A DNA stretch of 64,000 bases from Bartonella koehlerae C-29 (GTDB lineage: Bacteria > Pseudomonadota > Alphaproteobacteria > Rhizobiales > Rhizobiaceae). How positions within the stretch are numbered: position 1 is the stretch's first letter; the number at the start of each line of letters is the position of its first letter. The position numbers and the translations under genes were made by a program. The notes under the pieces were generated by a model that saw only the letters and a program-made list of their open reading frames with translations, was not told where the DNA came from and did not search any database. Of this stretch, positions 20,013 to 29,904 are shown piece by piece. The DNA lies in NCBI RefSeq assembly GCF_000706625.1, contig NZ_KL407334.1, forward strand, positions 1,246,316-1,310,315. Direction: 5' to 3'.

Positions 20013-21806
20013 TTAATAACCATTTTGGCTAACAGGAACCATTCGTATCCCTAAATCATGCAATTGTGCAGAAGAAACATCAGATGGAGCACTCATCAAA
20101 AGATCAAGTGCTTGCTGATTCATAGGAAATAAAGAAACCTCACGTAAATTTTTGACGCCTTGCAAAAGCATAATAATACGATCAATACCCGCAGCCATAC
20201 CACCATGCGGTGGTGCTCCATAATGGAATGCGCGATAAAGACCACCAAAACGATCTTCTACTATCTCTTTAGAAAGACCAGCAAGATTAAAAAGCTTAAG
20301 CATCATTTCTGGAGAGTGATTACGGATCCCACCCGAAGCAATCTCATAGCCATTGCAAACAAGATCATATTGAAAAGCCTTAAGAGTAAGAGGATCTTGA
20401 CATTCAAGAGCATCTTTTCCACCTTGAGGCATTGAAAAAGGATTATGTGCAAAATCAAGCTTTTTCTCATCTTCATTCCATTCAAAAAATGGAAAATCAA
20501 CAATCCACGCTAAAGAGAAACAGTCTCGATCAACAAGACCTAATTCTTCTCCTACCCGAGTGCGTGCAGCTCCAGCAAAAGGTAAAAAATTCTTTGGATC
20601 TCCCGCAACAAAAAAGCAAGCATCATCACTTTCAAGTCCAAGCTGTATACGAAGTGCTTCAGTCCTCTGTTCACCGATATTTTTGGCGATAGGACCCGCT
20701 CCTTCAAACTTTCCCTGTTCTTCACGCCAGAAAATATAACCAAGTCCTGGTTGTCCTTCACTTTGTGCCCATCTATTCATACGATCACAAAAAGCACGAC
20801 TTCCACCCGTTTTAGCTGGAATAGCCCACACCCGTGCATTCTCATCATTTGCTAAAATTTGATCAAAAATTTTAAAACCAGAATCACAAAAATGCTGAGA
20901 AACATCTTCCATGACAATAGGATTACGTAAATCAGGCTTATCCGAGCCATATTTTCGTATTGCCTCCTCATAGGAAATACGAGGAAAGCTTTGCGTTACA
21001 GACTTTCCATCTGCAAACTCTTCAAAAAGAGAACGCATAATGGGTTCCATTGTTACAAAAACATCTTCTTGTTCAACAAAACTCATTTCAACATCTAATT
21101 GATAAAATTCACCTGGAAGACGATCAGCCCGAGGATCTTCATCTCTAAAACAGGGAGCAATTTGAAAATAACGATCAAAACCTGACATCATCAACAACTG
21201 TTTGTATTGCTGAGGTGCTTGTGGCAATGCATAAAATTTTCCCTGATGAATACGACTTGGAACCAAAAAATCACGCGCCCCTTCTGGTGATGAGGCTGTC
21301 AAAAGCGGTGTCGTAAATTCTGTAAAACCATTCTCTTGCATAGAGCGTCTGATAGCAGCAATAATTTCAGTACGACGCATAATATTCCTATGCATGGTTT
21401 CGCGACGTAAATCAAGAAAACGATACTTCAATCGAATATCTTCTGGATAATCAGGCTCACCAAAAACCGGTAAAGGAAGCTCATCAGACTTTGAAAGAAT
21501 TTCCACTTCTTTCGCAAAAATCTCAATTTCACCTGTTGGAAGAGACGTATTAACAACTTCATCAGAACGCGCGCGTACTTCCCCATCTACACGAATAACC
21601 CATTCAGAACGCACTTTTTCGATAATTTTAAAAGCTGGCGAAGCAGGATCAGCAATAATTTGTGTGATTCCAAAATGATCACGCAAATCTACAAAAAGGA
21701 TTCCTCCATGATCACGAACACGATGAACCCATCCTGAAAGACGAGCTTTTATTCCTACATCACATTTACGAAGAGCAGCGCAATTATGACTGCGATAACG
21801 ATGCAT
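20013..21806 (-). CDS. aspS: aspartyl-tRNA synthetase, probably Asp/Asn non-discriminating
   Basis: AspS charges tRNA-Asp, and in organisms without AsnRS also tRNA-Asn. I start at [14 protein letters not shown] (597 residues), with AAAGG eight bases upstream; a GTG ten codons earlier is less likely. The N-terminal OB fold has [12 protein letters not shown], the class II core has motif 2 [19 protein letters not shown], the bacterial insertion domain follows, and motif 3 is [15 protein letters not shown]. His33 in RDHGG is the residue found in non-discriminating bacterial enzymes (E. coli has Leu there), so Asn-tRNA is probably made by GatCAB amidation. rnd lies divergently upstream. Confidence 0.96.
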   Translation of the reverse strand: MHRYRSHNCAALRKCDVGIKARLSGWVHRVRDHGGILFVDLRDHFGITQIIADPASPAFKIIEKVRSEWVIRVDGEVRARSDEVVNTSLPTGEIEIFAKEVEILSKSDELPLPVFGEPDYPEDIRLKYRFLDLRRETMHRNIMRRTEIIAAIRRSMQENGFTEFTTPLLTASSPEGARDFLVPSRIHQGKFYALPQAPQQYKQLLMMSGFDRYFQIAPCFRDEDPRADRLPGEFYQLDVEMSFVEQEDVFVTMEPIMRSLFEEFADGKSVTQSFPRISYEEAIRKYGSDKPDLRNPIVMEDVSQHFCDSGFKIFDQILANDENARVWAIPAKTGGSRAFCDRMNRWAQSEGQPGLGYIFWREEQGKFEGAGPIAKNIGEQRTEALRIQLGLESDDACFFVAGDPKNFLPFAGAARTRVGEELGLVDRDCFSLAWIVDFPFFEWNEDEKKLDFAHNPFSMPQGGKDALECQDPLTLKAFQYDLVCNGYEIASGGIRNHSPEMMLKLFNLAGLSKEIVEDRFGGLYRAFHYGAPPHGGMAAGIDRIIMLLQGVKNLREVSLFPMNQQALDLLMSAPSDVSSAQLHDLGIRMVPVSQNGY

Positions 21807-21942
21807 AGTTTTTGCCTTTGATTTATAATAACTCACACGCGCTACAAACGCTTTTTAACAACCATTTGTCAAGATATGAGGACAAAGACTCAAAAAAAAA
21901 GTCAATATAAAGACAAATTTAAATTTATCTGGTTATAATAGA

Positions 21943-23097
21943 ATGATGAAACTTATTACACAAACAACAGATCTTGAAATTGCACTTACCACTTTACGGA
22001 ACTCTGATTTTGTAACAGTAGACACAGAATTTATCCGGGAAACAACTTTTTGGCCTCAACTGTGTTTAATCCAACTTGCATCACCAGGTGCTACAGTTCT
22101 GATTGATCCAATATCACAAGATATTGATCTAAAACCTTTTTTCGATCTCATGGCAGATAAAAAAATTGTTAAAGTTTTTCACGCTGCACGCCAAGATATT
22201 GAAACGATTTATCATCTTGGAGGTGTCATTCCGTTTCCTCTTTTCGATACCCAAATAGCAGGATCAATCTGTGGGTTTGGTGATTCTATCTCTTATGATC
22301 AAATTGTACAACGCTGCACGGGTAATCAACTTGATAAATCATCCCGTTTTACAGACTGGAGCTGTCGTCCTCTTTCCGAAAAACAACTGCTCTATGCACT
22401 TGCTGATGTAACCTATCTAAGAGATGTTTATCTCTTATTGAAAAAACAGCTCGAAAAAAATAAACGCACCCATTGGATGGATGATGAAATAGCGATCCTT
22501 CTAACACCTAAAACCTATGATATACCAGAAGATGAAGCGTGGAAAAAAGTGAAAGGAAAAATTAAAAAACCTCGTGAACTTGCCGTATTACAAAAAATAG
22601 CAGCTTGGCGTGAACGTAAAGCACAACAATATAATATTCCACGTCGTCATCTCATAAAAGATGAATGTCTCATCGAAATCGCAACCCAACAACCAAAAGA
22701 TGAAGCCGCCTTGAAACATTTGCGCAGTCTGAACAAAAATTGGGATAAATTCTCAATTGCACACACATTAATCAAAGCTGTCCATGAGGGCTTAGAAGTT
22801 GATCTTGCGACTTTACCTGCTCTTCCTAAATATAATCCACTTAATGAAACATCATCTGCCATTATCGATCTTCTTAAAGTGTTATTAAAACTTGTTGCGA
22901 ACGAAAACGGCATTACACCGAAAATTATTGCAACTTCCAATGACTTAGAAAAAATCGCAAACGGGTGTATAAAAAAAAATATTCCCGCTATGAATGGTTG
23001 GCGCTATGAAATATTTGGTCAAAAAGCTGAACAAATGCTAAAGGGTAAGATAGGATTTTATCTGAGTAATGGAAAAATAAACACCAAACAACTTTAA
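21943..23097 (+). CDS. rnd: ribonuclease D
   Basis: RNase D is a 3'-5' exonuclease that trims tRNA and other RNA 3' ends. The 384 residues carry the DEDDy exonuclease motifs: VDTEFIRE near residue 27, HAARQDIETIYHLGG, and LLYALADVTYLRDVY with the Tyr and Asp of motif III. These are followed by an HRDC domain (about 205-290), which includes AAWRERKAQQYNIPRRHLI. Length is normal. The order ppk-ppx-rnd-aspS is conserved in relatives, though here rnd and ppx are separated by 876 bases of decayed DNA that includes a piece of an rnd-like gene. Confidence 0.95.
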   Translation: MMKLITQTTDLEIALTTLRNSDFVTVDTEFIRETTFWPQLCLIQLASPGATVLIDPISQDIDLKPFFDLMADKKIVKVFHAARQDIETIYHLGGVIPFPLFDTQIAGSICGFGDSISYDQIVQRCTGNQLDKSSRFTDWSCRPLSEKQLLYALADVTYLRDVYLLLKKQLEKNKRTHWMDDEIAILLTPKTYDIPEDEAWKKVKGKIKKPRELAVLQKIAAWRERKAQQYNIPRRHLIKDECLIEIATQQPKDEAALKHLRSLNKNWDKFSIAHTLIKAVHEGLEVDLATLPALPKYNPLNETSSAIIDLLKVLLKLVANENGITPKIIATSNDLEKIANGCIKKNIPAMNGWRYEIFGQKAEQMLKGKIGFYLSNGKINTKQL

Positions 23098-23973
23098 TTT
23101 ATAAAGAAAAACGTAACTATTGACCTTTTGGAATTGATGCAATAAAATATTGTTAAAGAAGGAAATTTCTCTTTTTGACTATAAAATTGGTCACAACTTA
23201 AAAGATCAAAACTCTTTACCTTTATCTGCAAAATGAATCAATGGCTCTTTAAAAGATACAAAAGAGTTAAAAAAATTCGAGCTCTATCATTCTAAAAAAG
23301 ATGCCATTTATTTTTCTACATTAATTGGGAGAGCACGCAACAAACTAACACAAAATCAAGTAAAGAAGATCAACCACAATTAAATATTTTACATTCGGTC
23401 AATACTTATCCAAAAATGACGAGTAAATCTTAGTTAAATTCAATCAGAGACCAATCTTAGTAGAGAAAAGAAATCTAGAAAAACAGAAAGCTTTCGCTTT
23501 AAAAAAGAAGGAGAAAAAATTTCTCTATAACAATAAATGACCCTATTATAAAAAAACACCGCTTAGCGTGAAGGCAAAGCACGAAGATATAATATTCCAC
23601 ATTGCTATATCTGAAAAATGAATGCCTCATCAAAATTGTCCTCAACAACCACAAAATGAATCTGAAAGCCGGGTATCATCATTAATTTACCAAATTCCGA
23701 TGTTGCCTACAGCTATTGCGTTTAGGCGATTCATAAGAGGTAATTTTATTCCTTTCTATATAGTTTTTACCCACACACCAGCCCCACTTGTGACGTGCAA
23801 GCAAGTAATTTTGATTGATTCAGCATACATAGATTTGAAATGAGAGAATCTTACGATATTCGGAGTTCTTATTCAAGTTCAATAATGATAAATTATCATT
23901 ATAAATCAATATGATATAGCAAAATAAAAATAAGGGTACAATAAAAGCACATCATAGTATGGTAGGCAAACAA
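23098..23973. other. decayed gap between rnd and ppx
   Basis: No intact gene is present. The middle holds an rnd-like fragment (listed separately). The plus-strand stretch at 23460-23530 reads EKRNLEKQKAFALKKKEKKF in one frame, a basic coiled-coil-like piece closed by stops on both sides. At 23622-23843 a 73-codon frame is open, but its product has no recognisable motif and overlaps the rnd fragment, so I do not call it a gene. Confidence 0.5.
23538..23660 (+). pseudogene. diverged duplicate fragment of rnd (HRDC-domain part)
   Basis: This 120-base stretch lines up with bases 22579-22704 inside the intact rnd gene, with long matching runs such as GCGTGAA, AAAGCAC, ATAATATTCCAC, AATG-CTCATC and CTCAACAACC-like ends, plus a few substitutions and small gaps. 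The matching part codes for the start of the HRDC domain in RNase D. Stops interrupt it in the equivalent frame. Flanking DNA on either side does not match rnd, so only a fragment was duplicated or kept. Confidence 0.75.
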
Positions 23974-25485
23974 TCAGAAAGTTTCAAAAGCGAGAGGCAG
24001 CTTTATTATCTTTGACAATTTTTTCAACCGAGCAAAAGGGAGTTCTCCTAATAAATCAGCATAACGAGCTGGAATGTGTAAGACAACATGATCTATTTTT
24101 TTATGCCATGATAAGTGTGATAGAACTCCTGTGGTAGAAGCGCTAAAAAGGTGAGCAATACGCATAACCTCACCAAGAATACGTGCTTTCTCAATTATAT
24201 CTCTGCTTGCTAGTTGGAAAATGGGAAGAGATTCTTCATCAATGAGCGAACCAGTATTACGAAAAAAAACAGCGAGCGCAGTATAAACACGCCCCTCGTG
24301 AGAAATTCCCGGATAAGATCCAAGTGCTATCTGATTGGCAGCCTCATTGCCTCGATAATCTGGATGAATGCGCCAACCAATATCTGCCAGAAGACAAGCC
24401 GCCTTACGATAACGACATTCATTTTCAGTTTCTAAAATTCCAAAAACTTCAAAAGCATTGCTCGTGAAATCGATGAGTTCTTCTGCCTGCTTTGGTGAAC
24501 GTGCCCGTAGAATAGCCATTTCGGTACATGCTTCAATAAGAGGATCTGAAACACGAACCTCTTGTGGTAATCTTGAATAAAGAAAGCCTTCACGGACTCC
24601 AGCTCCAGAAAAGATTATTTTTTCAAAACCCATGTACCGAATAAGTTCAATAAGAATAATCGCTCCATAAGATAAAAGCTGACGACGATTTTTTGAAACA
24701 GCTGAAATTCCTTTCATATTATCAATACTGCCACTCATGATAAAACGCAAGAAATCTTCCATTTCAACTGCATCAACTTCATAGCCATGCATAACAGGTA
24801 GCCGATAATTTTTGGTTGCCATATGGAGTTTTGCCAAATTACGCCAAGTTCCTCCTACTGCATAAAAACAACGTGCCATGCTTCTACGAACAACACCAGA
24901 TTTATCAAACTGCTCATGAGCAATTTTTGCAGCAACAGCAATATCATTATTCGACATATACTGTAAGCGTAAACCACCTAATGGCAGGGTTATCCCCTCA
25001 CCTAAATCAGAATTATTAATATCAATAAGTTCAAGACTTCCGCCCCCAAGATCACCAGAAATACCCTTTGGTTGATAAAAAGTCGAAATAACACCATACG
25101 CCGAATAAACAGCCTCTTCACTTCCCGAAAGAAGGTGTATTTTATTTTGTAAGATATGTTCAGCATTTTGAATAAAAGCTAATCCGTTTTTTGCTTCTCG
25201 CGCTGCTGCTGTTGCTAGGATATAGACTTCATCTGCTCCAATCTGTAAACAAAGCACACGAAACCGCTTCAGTGTTCGCAGTGCCATATTCATCGATTTT
25301 TCTTCTAAAGATCCAGTCTTTGCAACACCTTGACCAAGACCACAGAGAATTTTTTCATTAAATAAAACTGTTGGTGAACGAACAAGCCCCTCATAAATAA
25401 CAAGCCGAACAGAATTTGAACCAATATCGATAACAGCAATAGGTTTACACCCTTTTAGCCGACCCTGAGCATTCATATATGTCAT
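23974..25485 (-). CDS. ppx: exopolyphosphatase, Ppx/GppA family
   Basis: Ppx removes terminal phosphate from polyphosphate and may also hydrolyse pppGpp. The 503 residues have the ASKHA-fold ATPase-like motifs: AVIDIGSNSVRLVIYEG near residue 18, ILATAAAREAKNG, SGEEAVYSAYGV and the second phosphate loop GDLGGGSLEL, followed by a C-terminal HD-like helical domain (after about 320). It starts 6 bases after the ppk stop, so the two opposing polyphosphate enzymes are co-transcribed, as is usual in Rhizobiales. An in-frame ATG three codons in could also be used. Confidence 0.94.
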   Translation of the reverse strand: MTYMNAQGRLKGCKPIAVIDIGSNSVRLVIYEGLVRSPTVLFNEKILCGLGQGVAKTGSLEEKSMNMALRTLKRFRVLCLQIGADEVYILATAAAREAKNGLAFIQNAEHILQNKIHLLSGSEEAVYSAYGVISTFYQPKGISGDLGGGSLELIDINNSDLGEGITLPLGGLRLQYMSNNDIAVAAKIAHEQFDKSGVVRRSMARCFYAVGGTWRNLAKLHMATKNYRLPVMHGYEVDAVEMEDFLRFIMSGSIDNMKGISAVSKNRRQLLSYGAIILIELIRYMGFEKIIFSGAGVREGFLYSRLPQEVRVSDPLIEACTEMAILRARSPKQAEELIDFTSNAFEVFGILETENECRYRKAACLLADIGWRIHPDYRGNEAANQIALGSYPGISHEGRVYTALAVFFRNTGSLIDEESLPIFQLASRDIIEKARILGEVMRIAHLFSASTTGVLSHLSWHKKIDHVVLHIPARYADLLGELPFARLKKLSKIIKLPLAFETF

Positions 25486-25491
25486 TGAATT

Positions 25492-27672
25492 TCAGTCTTT
25501 ATATAGTCCGACTTGCTGCCGATACAACTCAACCAAACGCGCAGTAGAAGAGTTAAAAGACCTTTCCATCCCTGAAAAACCCGCATTGGCCATAAAATAC
25601 TCCTGCGCATTAAATGGGTTTTCACCTCTTTGAGGTATTACACGTTGTGACGTTCCATCGTTTAATATATCAAAGCTTTGTTGATTATCAATGATATTCG
25701 CTAGCATAATTTGTAAAAGAATCTGCTGACGAACCGTTTTATTAAAAACTGGAACCAATATTTCAATACGGTAATCAAGATTACGAGGCATCATATCAGC
25801 GGATCCGAAATAAACAAGCGCATTCTCACCTGGTAAATCTGCACCATTACCAAAACAAAAAATACGACTATGTTCAAGAAAACGCCCTACAATTGATTTG
25901 ACACGAATATTATCGGAAATTCCTGGAATACCAGGACGCAGACAACATATGCCACGCACCACCAAATCAATCTGCACTCCCGCTTGACTAGCACGATATA
26001 AAGCATCAATTATTTCAGGATCAACCAATGCATTGACTTTCATCCAAATAGCAGCAAGATTCCCTTGCCGCGCATTGCTAATTTCTCCTTCAATATGCTC
26101 CAAAATACGACTGCGCAATGTTAAGGGTGAAAAAGCAATCTTCATTGCTTCATTTGGGCGTACATATTCAGCAATATAATTGAATAATAATGCAACATCA
26201 TGAGCAATATCATCATCAGTGGTAAAAAAGGAAAGATCGGTATAAACTTTAGCATTAATGGGATGATAATTTCCCGTTCCAAGATGAACGTAAGAGCAAA
26301 AGCGTTTTCCTTCACGTCTCACAACGAGTGACATCTTAGCGTGTGTTTTTAATGCAATAAAACCAAAAAAAACCTGAACACCCGCACGCTCAAGATCACG
26401 TGCCCAACGAATATTGGCTTCCTCATCAAAACGTGCTTTAAGTTCTACCAAAGCTGTTACCGACTTGCCCTGTTCAGCAGCCTCAATCAAAGCGCTTACA
26501 ATTGGGCTATCATTTGATGTGCGATAAAGAGTTTGTTTGATTTCCATAACATCAGGATCACGAGAAGCCTGACGTAAAAACTCTACAACAACATCAAATG
26601 ATTCATAAGGATGATGAATTACGATATCATTTTGACGAATAGCTGCAAAACAATCACCCTTATGCCGACAAATACATTCAGAAACACGAGGATTATAAGG
26701 AGAAAACTTTAAGTCATTGCGCGAAATAGAAACAATCTCTGAGGCCATATTAAGCGCTAAAAATCCATTAAGAACATTGATACAATTATCAGAAACAGCA
26801 AGACTATTGGCGATAAATTGGCGTAAATGCTTCGGCATTTTCGCCTCAAATTCAATCCGAATTACCTGCCCACGACGACGCCTTTTAAGCGCAGTCTCAA
26901 AAAAATGGACAAGATCTTCAGCCTCTTCTTCTACTTCAATATCACTATTACGAATCACCCTAAATGTACCAATTCCCTTAACTTCATGATCAGGAAATAC
27001 ATGACACATAAAAAGGCTTATAACATCTTCACATGCAATAAAACGAAAACGATTGTCCTCTTGAGGAAGTAGAATAAAACGTCTCAAGACCATTGGGAGT
27101 GGCAACAACACTATAAAAGAGTGTTGGTCAGCACAGCGAAATAATTGAAGAGCAACGGAAAGCCCTAAATTAGGAATAAATGGAAAAGGACGAGTAGGAT
27201 CAACAGATAAAGGTGTCAAAAGAGGTAAGATTGTATCTAAAAAATATTTTTCAATCCATGATTTTTCAACTTCTGAAAGCTCAGCAGAACAAATAATTTC
27301 AATATCATTTTGTTTTAATTCATGACGTAAAATATTCAATTCTCGTAGTTGATTATCCTGCAAACACGAAATCTCAGCTAACACAAAATCAAGCTGCTCC
27401 TGCGGTGTACGACCATCTGCACTGCACGCTGTAACTCCAGCACGAATTTGATTAGCAAGTCCAGCAACACGAACCATAAAAAATTCATCAAGATTTGTTG
27501 CTGAAATTGAAAGAAACTGCAGCCGCTCTAATAAAGGGTTCTTTGAATTAGCAGCTTCCATTAATACACGATTATTAAATTGTAGCCATGAAAATTCTCG
27601 GTTAATAAACCGCGCTGGATTTTTCATTGTTACATCCGACATAAAAATCTGATCTACAACCGTTTTTTTCAT
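25492..27672 (-). CDS. ppk: polyphosphate kinase 1
   Basis: Ppk1 makes polyphosphate from ATP reversibly at the membrane. The 726-residue protein has the N-terminal domain ([19 protein letters not shown]), the head domain, and two phospholipase-D-like catalytic domains. The phospho-accepting His lies in [20 protein letters not shown], and [17 protein letters not shown] plus the IKQTLYRTS loop form the ATP site. [16 protein letters not shown] marks the last catalytic domain. Length is normal. The first ATG gives [22 protein letters not shown] ten codons in is an alternative start. It is followed closely by ppx. Confidence 0.95.
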   Translation of the reverse strand: MKKTVVDQIFMSDVTMKNPARFINREFSWLQFNNRVLMEAANSKNPLLERLQFLSISATNLDEFFMVRVAGLANQIRAGVTACSADGRTPQEQLDFVLAEISCLQDNQLRELNILRHELKQNDIEIICSAELSEVEKSWIEKYFLDTILPLLTPLSVDPTRPFPFIPNLGLSVALQLFRCADQHSFIVLLPLPMVLRRFILLPQEDNRFRFIACEDVISLFMCHVFPDHEVKGIGTFRVIRNSDIEVEEEAEDLVHFFETALKRRRRGQVIRIEFEAKMPKHLRQFIANSLAVSDNCINVLNGFLALNMASEIVSISRNDLKFSPYNPRVSECICRHKGDCFAAIRQNDIVIHHPYESFDVVVEFLRQASRDPDVMEIKQTLYRTSNDSPIVSALIEAAEQGKSVTALVELKARFDEEANIRWARDLERAGVQVFFGFIALKTHAKMSLVVRREGKRFCSYVHLGTGNYHPINAKVYTDLSFFTTDDDIAHDVALLFNYIAEYVRPNEAMKIAFSPLTLRSRILEHIEGEISNARQGNLAAIWMKVNALVDPEIIDALYRASQAGVQIDLVVRGICCLRPGIPGISDNIRVKSIVGRFLEHSRIFCFGNGADLPGENALVYFGSADMMPRNLDYRIEILVPVFNKTVRQQILLQIMLANIIDNQQSFDILNDGTSQRVIPQRGENPFNAQEYFMANAGFSGMERSFNSSTARLVELYRQQVGLYKD

Positions 27673-27949
27673 ATATTCTAGATATTTTTCCCTGTATACT
27701 CTCCAAAATCCTTATGAAGAAATATATCATGTAACGCTTTACGATATATTATCGTAATCACAACATATCAATACTCAATTTCCCTCATAACATTTACATT
27801 TCACATTTTAAAACTATCGTAATCATTCCTATAGACCAATTATCTTAAAAAGCATCTTGCATTATTATAAGCTTTATCACAAACTGTGCATATAAAATAG
27901 ATGATCCAAATAATGCCTTATCAGGTAATCTATCCGGAGTTTGTACACC

Positions 27950-28189
27950 ATGGATGACCATAACATTCCCCATTTCCAAAATGACCTTGGATATAAAATA
28001 ATCGAAATTGGTGTAAAAGAGTTTATGTGTGTAGGTACCACACAACCATTTGACCATCCCCACATCTTCATTGACATGGGATCAGCTGATGAAAAAATTT
28101 GCCCTTATTGTTCAACGCTTTATCGTTATGACCCCTCGCTATCATACGATCAAACAAACCCAACGGGATGTTTATATAACCCTAAATAA
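27950..28189 (+). CDS. small CHCC zinc-finger protein, NDUFS6-like
   Basis: This 79-residue protein has the zf-CHCC arrangement of mitochondrial complex I subunit NDUFS6 and its alphaproteobacterial homologues: Cys27, His36 or His38 in FDHPHIFIDMG, and the pair CPYC (Cys51 and Cys54) in ICPYCSTLYRY. It probably binds one zinc ion and may assist assembly of NADH dehydrogenase. I use the ATG at 27950 with GGAG 11 bases upstream; a TTG three codons earlier is also open. The FAD monooxygenase follows after 32 bases and may be in the same transcript. No nuo genes are in the window. Confidence 0.85.
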   Translation: MDDHNIPHFQNDLGYKIIEIGVKEFMCVGTTQPFDHPHIFIDMGSADEKICPYCSTLYRYDPSLSYDQTNPTGCLYNPK

Positions 28190-28221
28190 TGCCTTCTTTT
28201 TCAAGCTCAAGAAAATAACTC

Positions 28222-29484
28222 ATGGATCAATCACCAATCATCGTTGGAGGTGGTATTGCTGGTTTAAGCTCTGCTTTGGCACTCGCTTATAAAGGAATTG
28301 CAAGCACCATTATCGAAAAACGCAAACAACTTGAAAGTGTAGGTTCTGGTATTCAGCTTACTTCAAATGCGACGTGCATTTTTGCGCGTTGGGGCATTCT
28401 TAGCAAACTCATAGAAATGGGTATAATTCCACAATTTCTTCAGTTAAGAGATGGAGTATCTTTAAAAACACATTTACACGCTAATCTTCTTAATTTATCA
28501 GAAAAAAATTGGAAGTCCCCCTATCTTATAATTCATCGAGCGGATTTACAAAAAGTTTTACACAACGCTGTTATTGAAAATCCCCTTATCAAATACAAAA
28601 CAGGTGAGGCTGTTATATCATCTACCCACACTACAAACCGCAGTATTAACATAAAAACAATAAAAACAGATGCAGAAACGAAAACAGAACACTACCAGTT
28701 TTATTCAACGTCACTCCTGATCGGATGTGATGGAGTTTGGTCAACACTACGACAATTGGCACCTTTTCATGAAAAAGCAAATTTTAGTGGCTTTATTGCT
28801 TGGCGTGCAACAACAGAATCTGAAAATCTTCCCAAAAGCTTTCGTTCTGTACTACAAAATATAAAGACAATTACTGCCTGGATGGGACCAAAAAATCATC
28901 TTATTATCTATCCCATTCACTCATCAAAAAAACTTTTTAATTTTGTAGCCATTACGCACGGAAAAAATATAAAAAAAGACTGGACACATAAAGGAAAAAA
29001 AGAAGAGCTTAAATCTCTTTTTAAAGATTGGAATCAAAAAATTTTACAAATTTTTGACCATATCGATGAATGGAGCTATTGGCCGCTATTTCAAATGAAA
29101 CACAATCGTTTTTTAGGTTTAGAACGACAAGTATTTGTTGGTGATTGTGCACACGCAGCACTCCCTTTTGCAGCACAAGGAGCAGCTATGGCAATAGAAG
29201 ATGCCGCTACATTAGCAGAAGTACTTTCTCTTAAAGATTTATCATTAATAAAATCTCTTGCACTTTACAAAAAAATACGCACTCCTCGCATTACAGCAGT
29301 AAAAAAACGTGGAGATTTTAACAGAATAGTCTACCATGCAACCGGCCCCATAGCGGTTGCACGTAATTTTATCATGAAAATTCGCACACCAGAAAGCATC
29401 ATGTCAAGTCTTGATTGGCTTTACACGTATGATGCTATGAACTTAACAAAAAATGAAAGAAATATATGGTTTAAAAAATTATAA
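28222..29484 (+). CDS. FAD-dependent monooxygenase, UbiH/salicylate hydroxylase-like
   Basis: This group A flavoprotein hydroxylase has 420 residues. The FAD-binding motif is VGGGIAGLSSALALAYKG near residue 7, the DG motif is IGCDGVWSTLR, and the GD motif is FVGDCAHAALPFAAQGAAMA, all intact. Such enzymes hydroxylate an aromatic ring using NAD(P)H and O2. Candidate roles are a ubiquinone-ring hydroxylase or hydroxylation of a simple aromatic acid; the sequence does not decide. In a host-restricted bacterium with few catabolic genes a quinone role is plausible, but that is inference. It follows the zinc-finger gene closely. Confidence 0.85.
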   Translation: MDQSPIIVGGGIAGLSSALALAYKGIASTIIEKRKQLESVGSGIQLTSNATCIFARWGILSKLIEMGIIPQFLQLRDGVSLKTHLHANLLNLSEKNWKSPYLIIHRADLQKVLHNAVIENPLIKYKTGEAVISSTHTTNRSINIKTIKTDAETKTEHYQFYSTSLLIGCDGVWSTLRQLAPFHEKANFSGFIAWRATTESENLPKSFRSVLQNIKTITAWMGPKNHLIIYPIHSSKKLFNFVAITHGKNIKKDWTHKGKKEELKSLFKDWNQKILQIFDHIDEWSYWPLFQMKHNRFLGLERQVFVGDCAHAALPFAAQGAAMAIEDAATLAEVLSLKDLSLIKSLALYKKIRTPRITAVKKRGDFNRIVYHATGPIAVARNFIMKIRTPESIMSSLDWLYTYDAMNLTKNERNIWFKKL

Positions 29485-29904
29485 AATTTAAAATCCTAAA
29501 TTACTTTTGTCTCTCACGAACGATTGACTCAAGTTTTTTAAATGTACCCTTAATAACAGTCATAAACAAACGCCAACGTTCATCTAGTGTTGCCTTTACT
29601 CTCTCACTCAAACAGTTTATAATTTTCGTATTCACTCCCCCTATCGATTGAACTAAAATCGTGCAATTTTTTATGATAGATAAGAGTACGTGAGACAGAA
29701 AAACATTGTAAAATCAAACTGCTTGATATTGTACGGATGTTAATGATGAGAAATCAATATGTTAATAGGGAACAAATCGCTCCTCACTGGTCTCAAAAAA
29801 AGCAAGATCTTTTAGAATCTACAATTTGATTCGAAACTAAATTTTAAGTTGCCAAGAAAATAACAGCGCTCCTTTAAATAAGGAGTTACCTCAGAGCTCT
29901 TAAT
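29485..29904. other. gap between the monooxygenase and dnaE ends
   Basis: The two flanking genes converge here. On the minus strand, 29635 down to 29501, a short frame is open from GTG and gives 44 residues including LSERVKATLDERWRLF and KKLESIVRERQK. It looks like the helical tail of a lost protein more than a complete gene, and no ribosome site is properly spaced. The rest is AT-rich and closed. Confidence 0.4.
29869..29885 (-). terminator. hairpin after dnaE
   Basis: CTCCTT, a five-base loop and AAGGAG form a 6-pair stem about 20 bases after the dnaE stop. On the minus strand it is followed by a GC-containing stretch and then TTATTTTC, so it is a weak terminator candidate. Confidence 0.35.

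Noticed and set aside
23622-23843. 73-codon plus-strand frame after the rnd fragment
   Set aside because: It overlaps the decayed rnd copy in a different frame and its product has no known pattern.
29501-29635. 44-codon minus-strand frame after the monooxygenase gene
   Set aside because: It starts from GTG without a properly spaced ribosome site, is very short and helical, and has no recognisable family. It more likely is the tail of a lost gene.
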